A DNA stretch of 12,407 nucleotides, taken from assembly GCA_964648005.1 (NCBI GenBank), contig CAZYKR010000122.1, forward strand, positions 1 through 12,407, written 5' to 3'. The translations under genes were made by a program, and so were the position numbers. Below the pieces are notes generated by a model, which was not told the origin of the DNA, did not search any database, and was given only the letters and a program-made list of their open reading frames with translations. Positions 1 to 6,424 of the stretch are shown here, in pieces. The stretch is from JAGQTE01 sp964648005. GTDB taxonomy: Bacteria > Actinomycetota > Acidimicrobiia > Acidimicrobiales > Acidimicrobilacustridaceae. Each line of letters begins with the position of its first letter. Position 1 is the stretch's first letter.

Positions 1-282
1 CCGCGCCATCTCCTCGGAGTAGATCATCGACTGGGTCGTGGTGGCGTCGCGCCCACCCCACTCGGTCGGCCAGGTGATGGCCGCCCAGCGACCTTCGTTG
101 AGCTTGCGCTGCCAGGCGCGTCGGCGCTCCATCTGCGCCAGTACGCCCGAGGTCCCGGGCCCGGCAGCGTCGTCGTCGCCGGCGTCGGCCCACGCCTCGA
201 GGAAGGGCGGCAGCTCGGCGTCGAGCCAGGCGACGAGCTCGTCGCGGAACGCCTCGTCCTCCGGCGCATAGGCGAAGTCCAT
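1..282 (-). CDS. Acyl-CoA dehydrogenase, alpha-type, N-terminal fragment (runs off left edge)
   Basis: Only the first 94 residues are present; the gene continues beyond base 1. The start is the ATG at 282, giving MDFAYAPEDEAFRDELVAWL, the usual opening of the ACAD N-terminal helical domain. Near residues 66-93 comes W-A-A-I-T-W-P-T-E-W-G-G-R followed by an I-Y-S-E-E-M-A-R stretch, matching the larger FadE subfamily that forms the catalytic half of actinobacterial heteromeric ACADs. Expected role: FAD-dependent alpha,beta-desaturation of an acyl-CoA in the cytoplasm. A TAGGCT box lies 8 bases upstream of the ATG and the palindrome at 314-333 lies 17 bases further up, so the transcript is probably leaderless or nearly so and controlled there. 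A beta-type ACAD at 1145 reads the opposite way beyond the SWEET-like gene and is the likely partner. The family call is firm; substrate and catalytic residue cannot be seen in this fragment. Confidence 0.87.
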   Translation of the reverse strand, partial: MDFAYAPEDEAFRDELVAWLDAELPPFLEAWADAGDDDAAGPGTSGVLAQMERRRAWQRKLNEGRWAAITWPTEWGGRDATTTQSMIYSEEMAR

Positions 283-290
283 GGCCGGCG

Positions 291-296
291 AGCCTA
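291..296 (-). promoter_or_regulatory. Predicted -10 box of the alpha ACAD fragment
   Basis: On the minus strand this reads TAGGCT, a fit to the actinobacterial TANNNT -10. It ends 8 bases before the ATG at 282, with no Shine-Dalgarno between, suggesting leaderless or near-leaderless initiation. The operator-like palindrome at 314-333 occupies the -35 region, separated by 17 bases. Confidence 0.5.
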
Positions 297-313
297 CCCG
301 CGGCCCGGCCGGA

Positions 314-333
314 ACATGACGCCGATGTCAGGT
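314..333. promoter_or_regulatory. Operator-like palindrome, copy 1 (weakest)
   Basis: ACATGACGCCGATGTCAGGT matches copy 3 at 16 of 20 positions and keeps the TGAC/GTCA core in exactly the same register. One arm carries a C-to-A change, so symmetry is imperfect. It covers the -35 region of the minus-strand ACAD (start 282) and lies 106 bases upstream of the plus-strand SWEET-like gene (start 440). It is probably bound by the same dimeric regulator as copies 2 and 3, with lower affinity. Confidence 0.6.
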
Positions 334-439
334 TCACGAGCCGCTTCGTGCGGCGTGGCGGGATGGCGAGAAGGCGGCGTGGCGCGGGGCGGGGGATCGT
401 GGTTGGGGCGGACGGGCTCGGTGGTCCACACTGTCGGCC

Positions 440-1084
440 ATGGCGGATCTGGGTGCGGCCGAGCTCGTCGTCGGCGCAGCGGCCGTCGGACTCGAGTTGG
501 TGTTCGCCTGGCCCCAAGCCGTGGACGCCGTGCGCTCGCCGGACGTGTCGGGCGTCTCGACGGTGACCGCCACGCTCATGGTCCTCGTCGGCGTGAGCTG
601 GCTGGCGTACGGCATCGGCGTGGCCGACCCGATGGTCATCGTGGCGAACCTCGTCATGCTGAGCGCCACGCTCGTCATCGCCGGAGCGCTCGCCCGGCGA
701 CGGGCCTTGGCGTGGCGTGCCACCGCCACCGTCGTCGCCGTCTGGGCGCTGGCCCTCGCGGCGGCCACCGTGACGTGGGGGACGACGGGACCGGCGGTGG
801 TGGGTTCGATCGTGGGCATCGGCATGGGCGTGCCCCAGGCGGTCCATGCGGTGCGCTCCGGCACCGTCGCCGGCGTGGCGATCTCGTCCTACGTGCTGCT
901 GGCGTTGCTCCAGGGGACGTGGCTGCTCTACGGCGTCCTCGTCGGCGACGCCGTCATCGTCGTGCCCAACATCATCGCCCTGCCGGTGAGCCTCGGCGTG
1001 CTCGGCGTCCTCGTGCGCGGCCGTGCCACGGCGCCACCCCCACCACGACAGTGGGCTGGCGACTTCGACATGGTGGAGTCCTGA
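440..1084 (+). CDS. SWEET-like seven-helix transporter with two PQ-loop repeats
   Basis: The 214-residue product is almost entirely hydrophobic, with seven predicted membrane segments near residues 8-27, 41-62, 64-86, 93-112, 118-137, 144-166 and 171-193. Segments 1-3 and 5-7 are internal repeats: F-A-W-P-Q-A-V-D-A-V-R-S (P25-Q26) pairs with G-V-P-Q-A-V-H-A-V-R-S (P132-Q133). W54/W161, Y57-G58/Y164-G165, D63/D170 and N70/N177 also pair, every pair exactly 107 residues apart. The Trp and Asn pairs, 16 residues apart in each half, match the substrate-pocket positions of SWEET sugar carriers. Known bacterial relatives (SemiSWEETs) are usually single three-helix units that dimerise; this is a fused pair around a linker helix, as in eukaryotic SWEETs. 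Likely role: facilitated diffusion of a sugar or other small solute, possibly a pathway intermediate. The ATG at 440 has no clear Shine-Dalgarno, and no TANNNT box lies between 334 and 439. A short proline-rich tail ends the protein. Family confident, substrate unknown. Confidence 0.85.
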   Translation: MADLGAAELVVGAAAVGLELVFAWPQAVDAVRSPDVSGVSTVTATLMVLVGVSWLAYGIGVADPMVIVANLVMLSATLVIAGALARRRALAWRATATVVAVWALALAAATVTWGTTGPAVVGSIVGIGMGVPQAVHAVRSGTVAGVAISSYVLLALLQGTWLLYGVLVGDAVIVVPNIIALPVSLGVLGVLVRGRATAPPPPRQWAGDFDMVES

Positions 1085-1102
1085 GCCCGATTTCGGGGTG
1101 GA

Positions 1103-1122
1103 ACCTGACGTTGGCGTCAGGT
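1103..1122. promoter_or_regulatory. Operator-like palindrome, copy 2
   Basis: ACCTGACGTTGGCGTCAGGT has perfect 8-base arms around 4 central bases and matches copy 3 at 17 of 20 positions. It lies just before the beta ACAD at 1145, with only 8 bases between it and the predicted -10 at 1131, so a bound protein would overlap the -35 region. It falls 18 bases after the stop of the SWEET-like gene. Confidence 0.7.
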
Positions 1123-1130
1123 CAGCGGGC

Positions 1131-1136
1131 TAGGGT
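1131..1136 (+). promoter_or_regulatory. Predicted -10 box of the beta ACAD
   Basis: TAGGGT fits TANNNT and ends 8 bases before the GTG at 1145. That is the same spacing seen for the other ACAD genes here. It decides the start: the in-frame GTG at 1139 is only 2 bases from this box and could not lie on a transcript made from it. Confidence 0.5.
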
Positions 1137-1144
1137 GCGTGCTC

Positions 1145-2233
1145 GTGGAGTTCACCTTCTCCGACGAGCAGGAGGCCCTGCGCGCGACGGTCCGTGACGT
1201 GCTGGCGCGCACCTGCCCGCCCAGCGTGTGGCGACCGCTGCTCGACGACGAGCGCGGCTGGACCGACGACCTGTGGGCCACCGTCGTCGAGCTCGGCTGG
1301 ACCGGGTTGCTCGTGCCCGAGGCCGACGGTGGGCTCGGCCTGGGCATGGTGGACCTGGCCGTGGTGATGGAGGAGCTGGGCCGGGCCTCCACGCCCGGGC
1401 CGTTCTTCTCGTCCGCGGTCCAGGCGACGCTGGCGACACGCGCCCTCGGGTTGCACGACCGACTCGAGGCCCTGGCCTCCGGCGCGCAACGCGGCACCGT
1501 CGCCATCGACGAGGCGGGCCACGGCGATCCGGTGGCGCGCATCCGTACCCGCGCCAGCCGCAAGAGCGGGCGCTGGACGCTCACGGGCACGAAGGCGGTG
1601 GTGGTCGACGGCCACACCGCGGACTGGGTGCTGATCCCGGCCCGGACGCAGGACGGGCTCGGCACGTTCCTGCTCGAGCGCCCCGAGGCGACCTTCGTGC
1701 CGACCTGGGACGGCACCCGCAAGGTGGCGCGCCTCGATCTCGACGGTGCGCGCGCCGAGCCCATCGGGCCCGTCGGCGACCACACGGCGTTGTGGCGACG
1801 GGTGGCCGACGACTCGTGCGTGGCGTTGTGCGCCGAGCTGATCGGTGCGATGGAGGCGGCCCACGCCCTGGCGGTCGACTACGCCAAGCAGCGCGTGGCC
1901 TTCGGCCGGCCGATCGCCACCTTCCAGGTCATCAAGCACAAGGCCGTGGACATGCTGCACGAGCTGGAGCTGGCCCGGGTGGGCACGCACTGGGCGGCAT
2001 GGGCGTCCGACACCGACGATCCGCGACGGGCCGAGGCGGCGGCGATGGCCAAGGCGTTCGTCCCGGAGGCGGCGGTGCACCTCACCGGCGAGTGCATCCA
2101 GATCCACGGCGGCATGGGCTTCACGTGGGACTGCGACGCACACGTCCACTACCGCAAGGCGAAGCAGAACGACCTCCTGCTCGGCGGCAGCGGCATCCAC
2201 CGCGCCCGGGTCGCCGACATCGTCCTGAGCTGA
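1145..2233 (+). CDS. Acyl-CoA dehydrogenase, beta-type (probably non-catalytic subunit)
   Basis: The 362-residue product begins MEFTFSDEQEALRATVRDVL from the GTG at 1145; a GTG six bases upstream is rejected because it nearly abuts the -10. Mid-protein there is no (T/S)EPGAGSD FAD/substrate loop. The C-terminal helical domain is well conserved: Q-R-V-A-F-G-R-P-I near 249-256, F-Q-V-I-K-H-K-A-V-D-M near 260-270, and Q-I-H-G-G-M-G-F-T-W near 319-328, the FAD-contacting motif. Where MCAD-type enzymes have the catalytic Glu of the Y-E-G-T-S-Q loop, this protein has L-L-L-G-G-S-G, with no acid. These traits match the smaller subunit of the alpha2beta2 FadE complexes described in Mycobacterium tuberculosis steroid catabolism, where one subunit supplies the base. 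Likely partner: the alpha-type protein encoded at 1-282. It lies downstream of palindrome copy 2, and its stop is 6 bases from the convergent gene ending at 2240. Confidence 0.9.
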   Translation: MEFTFSDEQEALRATVRDVLARTCPPSVWRPLLDDERGWTDDLWATVVELGWTGLLVPEADGGLGLGMVDLAVVMEELGRASTPGPFFSSAVQATLATRALGLHDRLEALASGAQRGTVAIDEAGHGDPVARIRTRASRKSGRWTLTGTKAVVVDGHTADWVLIPARTQDGLGTFLLERPEATFVPTWDGTRKVARLDLDGARAEPIGPVGDHTALWRRVADDSCVALCAELIGAMEAAHALAVDYAKQRVAFGRPIATFQVIKHKAVDMLHELELARVGTHWAAWASDTDDPRRAEAAAMAKAFVPEAAVHLTGECIQIHGGMGFTWDCDAHVHYRKAKQNDLLLGGSGIHRARVADIVLS

Positions 2234-2239
2234 GGCGCG

Positions 2240-3652
2240 TCAGGCGGCGACGCCCTCGGCGATGCGGGCCCGTCGCCGGTCGCGGGCGCGGTGTCGCACG
2301 ACGGAGCTGATGATCACCAGCGACGAGATGCCGATCGCCGTCAGCGCCAACCCGGGGACGGTGGCCACCGGCGCCTCGTCGAGGTCGATCCCGAACCGGG
2401 CGCCCCGCCCGTCCTGGCCGAACGGCCGGGTCGTCGGCGCGGGGACCTGCTGGGCCAGCTCGGACAGGTCGGCGGTCACCTCGAGCGGCGCCGGCAGGGC
2501 CAGGACGTCGACCGCGCCCGGGATCGTGGCGACGATGGTCGGGTCGTCATCGCCGAGGGGGAGCCACACGAGGTCCGGACCGATCAGGGCGGCGATCGTC
2601 CCGGGCATCGCAGGAGTCCCCACCGTCGGTGCCGCCACACCGGACACCACCGCCAACGTCGCCAGGTCGGCGGCGTCGAGGACGGCGAGGTCGCCCGCCG
2701 GGCGGAGCTCGCCGATGCGTTGGGCATCGATCCACGACGCGGTCCCGGCCCCGACCTGCGCCGCTGGGAGTGCCCCGACGGCCTCGTCGCCCGAGCGGGC
2801 CGTGACGGCGCCCGTGTCGGTGTCGAGCACGCTGAGGCTGCTCACCCAGGCACCGATCTCGCCGGCGCCGGTCTCGTCGGCTCCGATCTCGTCGGCACCG
2901 GCCTCGCCGGGGACGGCCGCCGAGGTCGACACCAGCAGCCGCCGACCGTCGGGACTCAGCTCCCGGTTGGCTGCGGCGGGGATCGACTGGTCGGTGGCGA
3001 CGGCGCCTGTCGGATCGAGCGTCCAGCGGGTGGTGGCCGTGCCCGCCGCCAGGTCGACGGCGACGATGGCGTCGGCGGTTTCGACGAGCACGGCGCCGTC
3101 GGCGGTCACGCCGAGGTCGTCCACGATGGCTGCACCCACATCGACGCTGGCCGTCGACGGCCCGACAGCGAACACCGCCTGCGGCCCGGTGGTCGCCAGT
3201 TGCGTGCCGGCAGCGTCGACGCAACGGTAGGCGCCGCTGAGCGGGAGCCGGTCGAAGCGCGTGGTGACGACCAGCGACGCCAGGTCGCGCACCCGCACCT
3301 CGTCGGGCGCCGTCTCGACCAGGTGCCGACCGTCGCGGCACAGGTCGACCTCGACCTGCGGATCGGCGGGATCGGTGGGTACCACCCCCACCGTCTCGCC
3401 GGCGTCGTCGACCAGCATGAGCGTCGCCGGTCCGGTGCCGACCACGACCAGTTGCGCCGGCCGCCGCACCGGGTCGACCTCGATCGTCGGCGGGATGGGC
3501 TCGACCACCGTGCTGGTCGGCGAGGCCTGCGGCGGCGCGGCGGCCACCGGCGCGGCACCGCCGAACCCGACGGCAACACCGAGCACGATGCCCGCACCGG
3601 CGATGGCGGCCGCGGCGGCGCCGCGGGCTGGTCGCACCGGTCGAGCACCCAC
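2240..3652 (-). CDS. Exported, C-terminally membrane-anchored protein, possible beta-propeller
   Basis: I do not recognise a named family. From the GTG at 3652 the protein has 470 residues: a basic N-terminus, a hydrophobic Ala/Gly/Val stretch near 12-36 (signal peptide or signal anchor), a Pro/Thr linker, a large beta-rich region near 55-425, one hydrophobic segment near 430-453, and a basic tail (R-H-R-A-R-D-R-R-R-A-R) that should stay inside. The motif L-S-P-D-G-R-R-L-L near 232-240 is typical of TolB/WD40-like propeller blades, and repeated V-L-D-T-D-T-G-A-V-like strands fit that fold. Two cysteines (about 105 and 144) could form a disulfide. A Gly-Ala-Glu-rich tandem repeat interrupts the domain. 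An open frame runs up to 3751, but that longer version would overlap the upstream lipoprotein gene by 73 bases and begin with a poor His/Arg-rich leader. The gene lies 26 bases after the lipoprotein stop and is probably last in the operon. Confidence 0.7.
   Translation of the reverse strand: MGARPVRPARGAAAAAIAGAGIVLGVAVGFGGAAPVAAAPPQASPTSTVVEPIPPTIEVDPVRRPAQLVVVGTGPATLMLVDDAGETVGVVPTDPADPQVEVDLCRDGRHLVETAPDEVRVRDLASLVVTTRFDRLPLSGAYRCVDAAGTQLATTGPQAVFAVGPSTASVDVGAAIVDDLGVTADGAVLVETADAIVAVDLAAGTATTRWTLDPTGAVATDQSIPAAANRELSPDGRRLLVSTSAAVPGEAGADEIGADETGAGEIGAWVSSLSVLDTDTGAVTARSGDEAVGALPAAQVGAGTASWIDAQRIGELRPAGDLAVLDAADLATLAVVSGVAAPTVGTPAMPGTIAALIGPDLVWLPLGDDDPTIVATIPGAVDVLALPAPLEVTADLSELAQQVPAPTTRPFGQDGRGARFGIDLDEAPVATVPGLALTAIGISSLVIISSVVRHRARDRRRARIAEGVAA
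2853..2912. repeat. Four tandem 15-bp units within the exported protein gene
   Basis: Four diverged units of the form CCGRYCTCGYCGGNN run head to tail. On the coding (minus) strand they encode a five-residue period, G-A-D-E-I / G-A-D-E-T / G-A-G-E-I. The unit is a multiple of three, so copy-number changes would keep the frame. It probably forms a flexible acidic loop between strands. Confidence 0.7.
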
Positions 3653-3678
3653 GGGCGGGATGGTAGCGACCGTGCCGC

Positions 3679-4212
3679 TCAGGTTCCGGTGCAGCGCAGC
3701 GGCACGTCGGTGATGGTGCCGGCCGTGACCGCCGCCGGCGCGGGTTCGCACGTGCCGTTCGTCGACTCGACGGTCACCGTGTAGTCCCCAGGTGGGAGCT
3801 GCATGCCCCAGGCGCCGGTCGAGTCGATCGTCGCCTCACCGGTGCCGGCCGCCCCCTCGGCACGCACGAACCCGGTGATGATCACGGCCAGGTCCGGACA
3901 GGCCCGACCCTCGGGGCAGGCCATGGCGCCGACCGCGGTGCCGGCGAGCACCCCGACGCGCGGGCCGGGCACCACCGTGGTGCCGTCGACGGGCGGCCGG
4001 CGGGTGCGCGGCGCCGTGCCGGCCGTGGTGGACGGGTCGCTCGCTCCCGTTGCCGGACCGGTCGCGGAACCGGTCGCGGGCACGGTCGTGTCGCCCGTGT
4101 CGCCCGTGCCGCCGGCGCCGGTCGACGTCGAGGAGCACCCGGCGGCGAGGGCCAGCGTCGCCGGCAGCAGCGCAGCAGCGACGGCGATCGATCGGCGGTC
4201 CAGCGGAGCCAT
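3679..4212 (-). CDS. Small lipoprotein with a carboxypeptidase-regulatory-like domain
   Basis: The 177-residue product has a short basic start (M-A-P-L-D-R-R), a hydrophobic core, and a lipobox L-A-A-G-C with the lipidated cysteine at 26, so it should be exported and anchored to the outer face of the membrane. Residues 27-80 are a Thr/Gly/Ala/Pro-rich flexible tether. Residues 82-175 form a compact beta-rich domain containing I-D-S-T-G-A-W-G-M-Q-L-P-P-G-D-Y-T-V-T-V. This is the signature of carboxypeptidase-regulatory/prealbumin-like modules, which are usually binding or structural rather than enzymatic. Four cysteines (99, 105, 155, 174) could form two disulfides. The ATG lies 3 bases after the stop of the CoA-transferase gene with no separate ribosome site, implying translational coupling. 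Its function is unknown; its place in a catabolic operon suggests substrate capture at the envelope or an unrelated passenger role. Confidence 0.78.
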   Translation of the reverse strand: MAPLDRRSIAVAAALLPATLALAAGCSSTSTGAGGTGDTGDTTVPATGSATGPATGASDPSTTAGTAPRTRRPPVDGTTVVPGPRVGVLAGTAVGAMACPEGRACPDLAVIITGFVRAEGAAGTGEATIDSTGAWGMQLPPGDYTVTVESTNGTCEPAPAAVTAGTITDVPLRCTGT

Positions 4213-4215
4213 GGC

Positions 4216-5502
4216 TCAGATGATGCCCGAGGCGCGGTGCGCGTCGTACTCGGCTGCGCTCAGGCCGACCAGCCCGCGCCAGATCTCGTCGTTGTGCTCG
4301 CCGAGGCGCGGCGCTCCCGTCGGCACGGGAACGGGCTCGTCCACGAAGCGCGGGAACGGCGCCTGCTGGCGGATCGGGCCGATCACCGGGTCGTCGACGG
4401 TCACCAGATCGCCGCGCGCCGCCATGTGGTCGTCGGCGGCGATGTCGGCCGCGGTGTAGGCCGTGGCCACCGGGACGTCGTGGTCCACGCAGCGCTGCTC
4501 GATCTCCGCCGCCGGCAGCGTGCGCGTCCATGCCGCCACGAGGTCGTTGATCTCGTCGGATCGGGCGGCCCGATCGGCCAGGCGGGCGTAGCGCGGGTCG
4601 TGCACCAGCTCCGGCGTCCCCATGGCCTCGCAGAGCCGGGCGAAGTTCGTATCGGAGCCGGCCACGATGCAGATCGTCTTGCCGTCGGTGGTGGGGTAGT
4701 TGTCGAGCGGTGCCGAGTTGGCCAGGCGGTTGCCTTCGCGTGAACGGACCAGGCCGAGCCGGTCGTAGCCGGCGATCGTCCACTCGAGGATGCGCAGCAC
4801 GGACCCGTACAGGCAGGCGTCGACCACGGCGCCACGGCCCGACGGTGCGGCGTCACCTCGTCGCGCGTCGCGCCGGTACAGCGCTGCCAGCGCTGCCTGC
4901 GCCGCGAAGGTGCCGGTGAGGTAGTCGCTCACCGTCACGCCGACCCGCACCGGCGGCCGGTCGGGTTCGCCGGTCAGGTGCAACAGCCCGCCGTAGCCGA
5001 TCCCCATCCGGTCGAGCCCCGGGCGCAGCGACTTCGGGCCGTCCTGGCCGAAGACCGAGATCCGCACCACGACGAGATGATCGGGCAGGTCTGCCGGCCC
5101 GATCGACCACCGCTCGAGCGTGCCCGGTCGGAAGTTCTCGCACACGACGTCGGCGGCGGTGGCGAGGCGCCGGAACAGCGCTTGGCCCTCGGGGCGTCGC
5201 AGGTCGAGGGTGATGCTGCGCCGGCCCCGCCCTTCGACGGCCCAGAACAGGGAGTAGCCCGGGTCGCCGCCGTGCGTCTCCGTGTGGCGCTCGCCCGTCC
5301 CGGGGGAGTCGCCTTGCGCTGCAGCCCCGTCGCCGCCGGCGGTCGGGACGAACGGCCCGATCTGGCGCATGAAGTCGCCCGTGCCGGGTTGTTCGACCTT
5401 GATGACGTCGGCACCCTGCTCACCGAGCAAGCCGGCGCAGAACGGCGCGGCGATGCGCGTCCCGAGGTCGATGACCCGCAGGCCGTGGAGGGGGCCGCTC
5501 AC
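4216..5502 (-). CDS. CaiB/BaiF family (class III) CoA-transferase
   Basis: This protein moves CoA between acyl groups in the cytoplasm, activating a carboxylic acid at the expense of another thioester. The 428-residue product opens with L-H-G-L-R-V-I-D-L-G-T-R-I-A-A-P-F, then L-G-E-Q-G-A-D-V-I-K-V-E-Q-P-G, both diagnostic of the family. The nucleophilic aspartate is D164 in R-P-G-L-D-R-M-G-I-G-Y-G-G-L. R-S-I-T-L-D-L near 95-101 and E-N-F-R-P-G near 122-127 are further family blocks. Residues about 52-82 form a Gly/Asp/Thr-rich insertion before the conserved N-terminal strand, not typical of the family. The length is otherwise normal. The start is a GTG whose GTGA overlaps the stop of the upstream crotonase gene, so the two are translationally coupled. 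The acid substrate cannot be deduced. Confidence 0.93.
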   Translation of the reverse strand: MSGPLHGLRVIDLGTRIAAPFCAGLLGEQGADVIKVEQPGTGDFMRQIGPFVPTAGGDGAAAQGDSPGTGERHTETHGGDPGYSLFWAVEGRGRRSITLDLRRPEGQALFRRLATAADVVCENFRPGTLERWSIGPADLPDHLVVVRISVFGQDGPKSLRPGLDRMGIGYGGLLHLTGEPDRPPVRVGVTVSDYLTGTFAAQAALAALYRRDARRGDAAPSGRGAVVDACLYGSVLRILEWTIAGYDRLGLVRSREGNRLANSAPLDNYPTTDGKTICIVAGSDTNFARLCEAMGTPELVHDPRYARLADRAARSDEINDLVAAWTRTLPAAEIEQRCVDHDVPVATAYTAADIAADDHMAARGDLVTVDDPVIGPIRQQAPFPRFVDEPVPVPTGAPRLGEHNDEIWRGLVGLSAAEYDAHRASGII

Positions 5503-6356
5503 GACGCCGGCGCGTCGCCGCGGTCGCGTGCGTCGAACACCTCGCGCATCGAGCCCATGTCCTGACGCTCGGCGAGCATGCCCAGCGCCGTGGCGGTGTT
5601 GTGCGTGAAGTGGTGCGCCATGAAGTGGTACTGCCAGCTCTGGCGCTTGCCCATCAGCTCGTAGGTGTGGTTGACGGAGTCCTTGATGCGCTCAGCCGTC
5701 ACCGGCGGCACCAGCGCGATCGTCTCGGCGAGCGCCCGGGCGGCGTCGGCCAACGCAGCGCGCGGCACGACCCGGTTGACCATCCCGGCGGCGGCGGCGT
5801 CGGCGGCGCCGAGGGGCTCGCCGGTCCAGAGGAACTCCTTGGCCTTGCGGATGCCGAGGTCCCACGGCTCGAGCAGCAGCTCGACCCCCATGCCGCTCAT
5901 GCGGGCGACGGGGTTGGCGAAGCTGGCGTCGTCGGCGGCCACGACGAGGTCGCACACCAGCGCCAGCATCAGCCCGGCGGCGATGCAGCGGCCCTGGACG
6001 GCGGCGATGGTCGGCTTCGGGAACTCGTAGATGCGCACGCAGCGGTCGACGTACATGCGCTTCTCCTGGGCGAACTTCCCCTCGGCCGTGGCGCGCTCGG
6101 CCACGATGGCCGGATCGGCATCCGGGCCGACCAGCTCGGCGAGGTCGTGGCCGGAGCAGAAGTTGCGGCCCTCGGCGTCGAGCACCACCACGCGCACGGC
6201 GGCGTCGGCGCCGGCGAGCGAGAAGGCGGCGTCGACCTCGTCGATCAGCTGCATCGACATGGCGTTCGCCTTGTCGGGCCGGGCCAGGGTGATGGTCGCT
6301 ACCGCGCCCTCGACGCGGTAGCGGACGGTCTCGAATTGCGGCGCGTCGTCGCTCAC
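5499..6356 (-). CDS. Enoyl-CoA hydratase/isomerase (crotonase) family protein lacking both canonical glutamates
   Basis: The 285-residue product has the crotonase fold signatures: I-T-L-A-R-P-D-K-A-N-A near 22-32, the oxyanion-hole block N-F-C-S-G-H-D-L near 65-72, and I-A-A-V-Q-G-R-C-I-A-A-G-L-M-L-A-L-V-C-D near 117-136. Classical hydratases carry Glu in G-G-G-x-E-L and in P-E; here these positions are M130 (A-A-G-L-M-L) and V150 (N-P-V). Ordinary hydration chemistry is therefore doubtful; isomerase, C-C hydrolase or thioesterase activity is possible. The C-terminus (residues about 235-285) is rich in His, Met and Gln. I chose the GTG at 6356 because AGGGGG lies 5 bases upstream of it; another GTG at 6371 would place that purine run inside the gene. 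It is the first gene of the minus-strand operon and overlaps the CoA-transferase by four bases. Confidence 0.9.
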   Translation of the reverse strand: MSDDAPQFETVRYRVEGAVATITLARPDKANAMSMQLIDEVDAAFSLAGADAAVRVVVLDAEGRNFCSGHDLAELVGPDADPAIVAERATAEGKFAQEKRMYVDRCVRIYEFPKPTIAAVQGRCIAAGLMLALVCDLVVAADDASFANPVARMSGMGVELLLEPWDLGIRKAKEFLWTGEPLGAADAAAAGMVNRVVPRAALADAARALAETIALVPPVTAERIKDSVNHTYELMGKRQSWQYHFMAHHFTHNTATALGMLAERQDMGSMREVFDARDRGDAPAS

Positions 6357-6361
6357 GGCAT

Positions 6362-6367
6362 CCCCCT
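6362..6367 (-). promoter_or_regulatory. Shine-Dalgarno that sets the crotonase-family start
   Basis: AGGGGG on the minus strand, 5 bases before the GTG at 6356. It is unusual in this window, where most operon-leading genes have no ribosome site, and it argues against the GTG at 6371. Confidence 0.55.
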
Positions 6368-6380
6368 GCACTCGGCGCGG

Positions 6381-6386
6381 ACACTA
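6381..6386 (-). promoter_or_regulatory. Predicted -10 box of the crotonase/CoA-transferase operon
   Basis: TAGTGT on the minus strand fits TANNNT and would start a transcript with a leader of roughly 18 bases that includes the AGGGGG ribosome site. A possible -35 (TTGCGC) lies about 15 bases upstream. It overlaps the divergent hydrolase promoter region; no copy of the palindrome is present here. Confidence 0.4.
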
Positions 6387-6412
6387 CCGCTCGGCGTCCG
6401 GGCGCAACGGCG

Positions 6413-6418
6413 TAGGCT
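6413..6418 (+). promoter_or_regulatory. Predicted -10 box of the alpha/beta hydrolase (leaderless)
   Basis: TAGGCT ends 6 bases before the ATG at 6425, the spacing expected when transcription starts on the A of the start codon. No ribosome site is possible. Confidence 0.5.
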
Positions 6419-6424
6419 CCCGCC

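Noticed and set aside
316..1197. A 293-residue Arg/Gly/His-rich open frame across the SWEET-like gene, plus strand
   Set aside because: It is a shadow of the hydrophobic SWEET-like frame. Its composition is typical of off-frame reading of GC-rich coding DNA, and it crosses the operator and the beta ACAD start.
1130..2200. Long minus-strand open frame opposite the beta ACAD
   Set aside because: It is the antisense of a clear ACAD with conserved motifs; its His/Arg/Gly-rich product shows no family signature.
2226..2260. Possible terminator hairpin between the convergent genes at 2233 and 2240
   Set aside because: I see only short GC-rich complementarity and no T-run; such pairing is expected by chance at this GC content.
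3653..3751. An upstream extension of the exported protein to a start at 3751
   Set aside because: It would overlap the lipoprotein gene by 73 bases and put a His/Arg-rich stretch before the signal segment.
2291..3784. A 497-residue plus-strand open frame opposite the exported protein
   Set aside because: Its composition is dominated by Arg, Gly and Asp with no hydrophobic or motif structure, while the minus frame gives a signal segment, a propeller-like motif and a terminal anchor.
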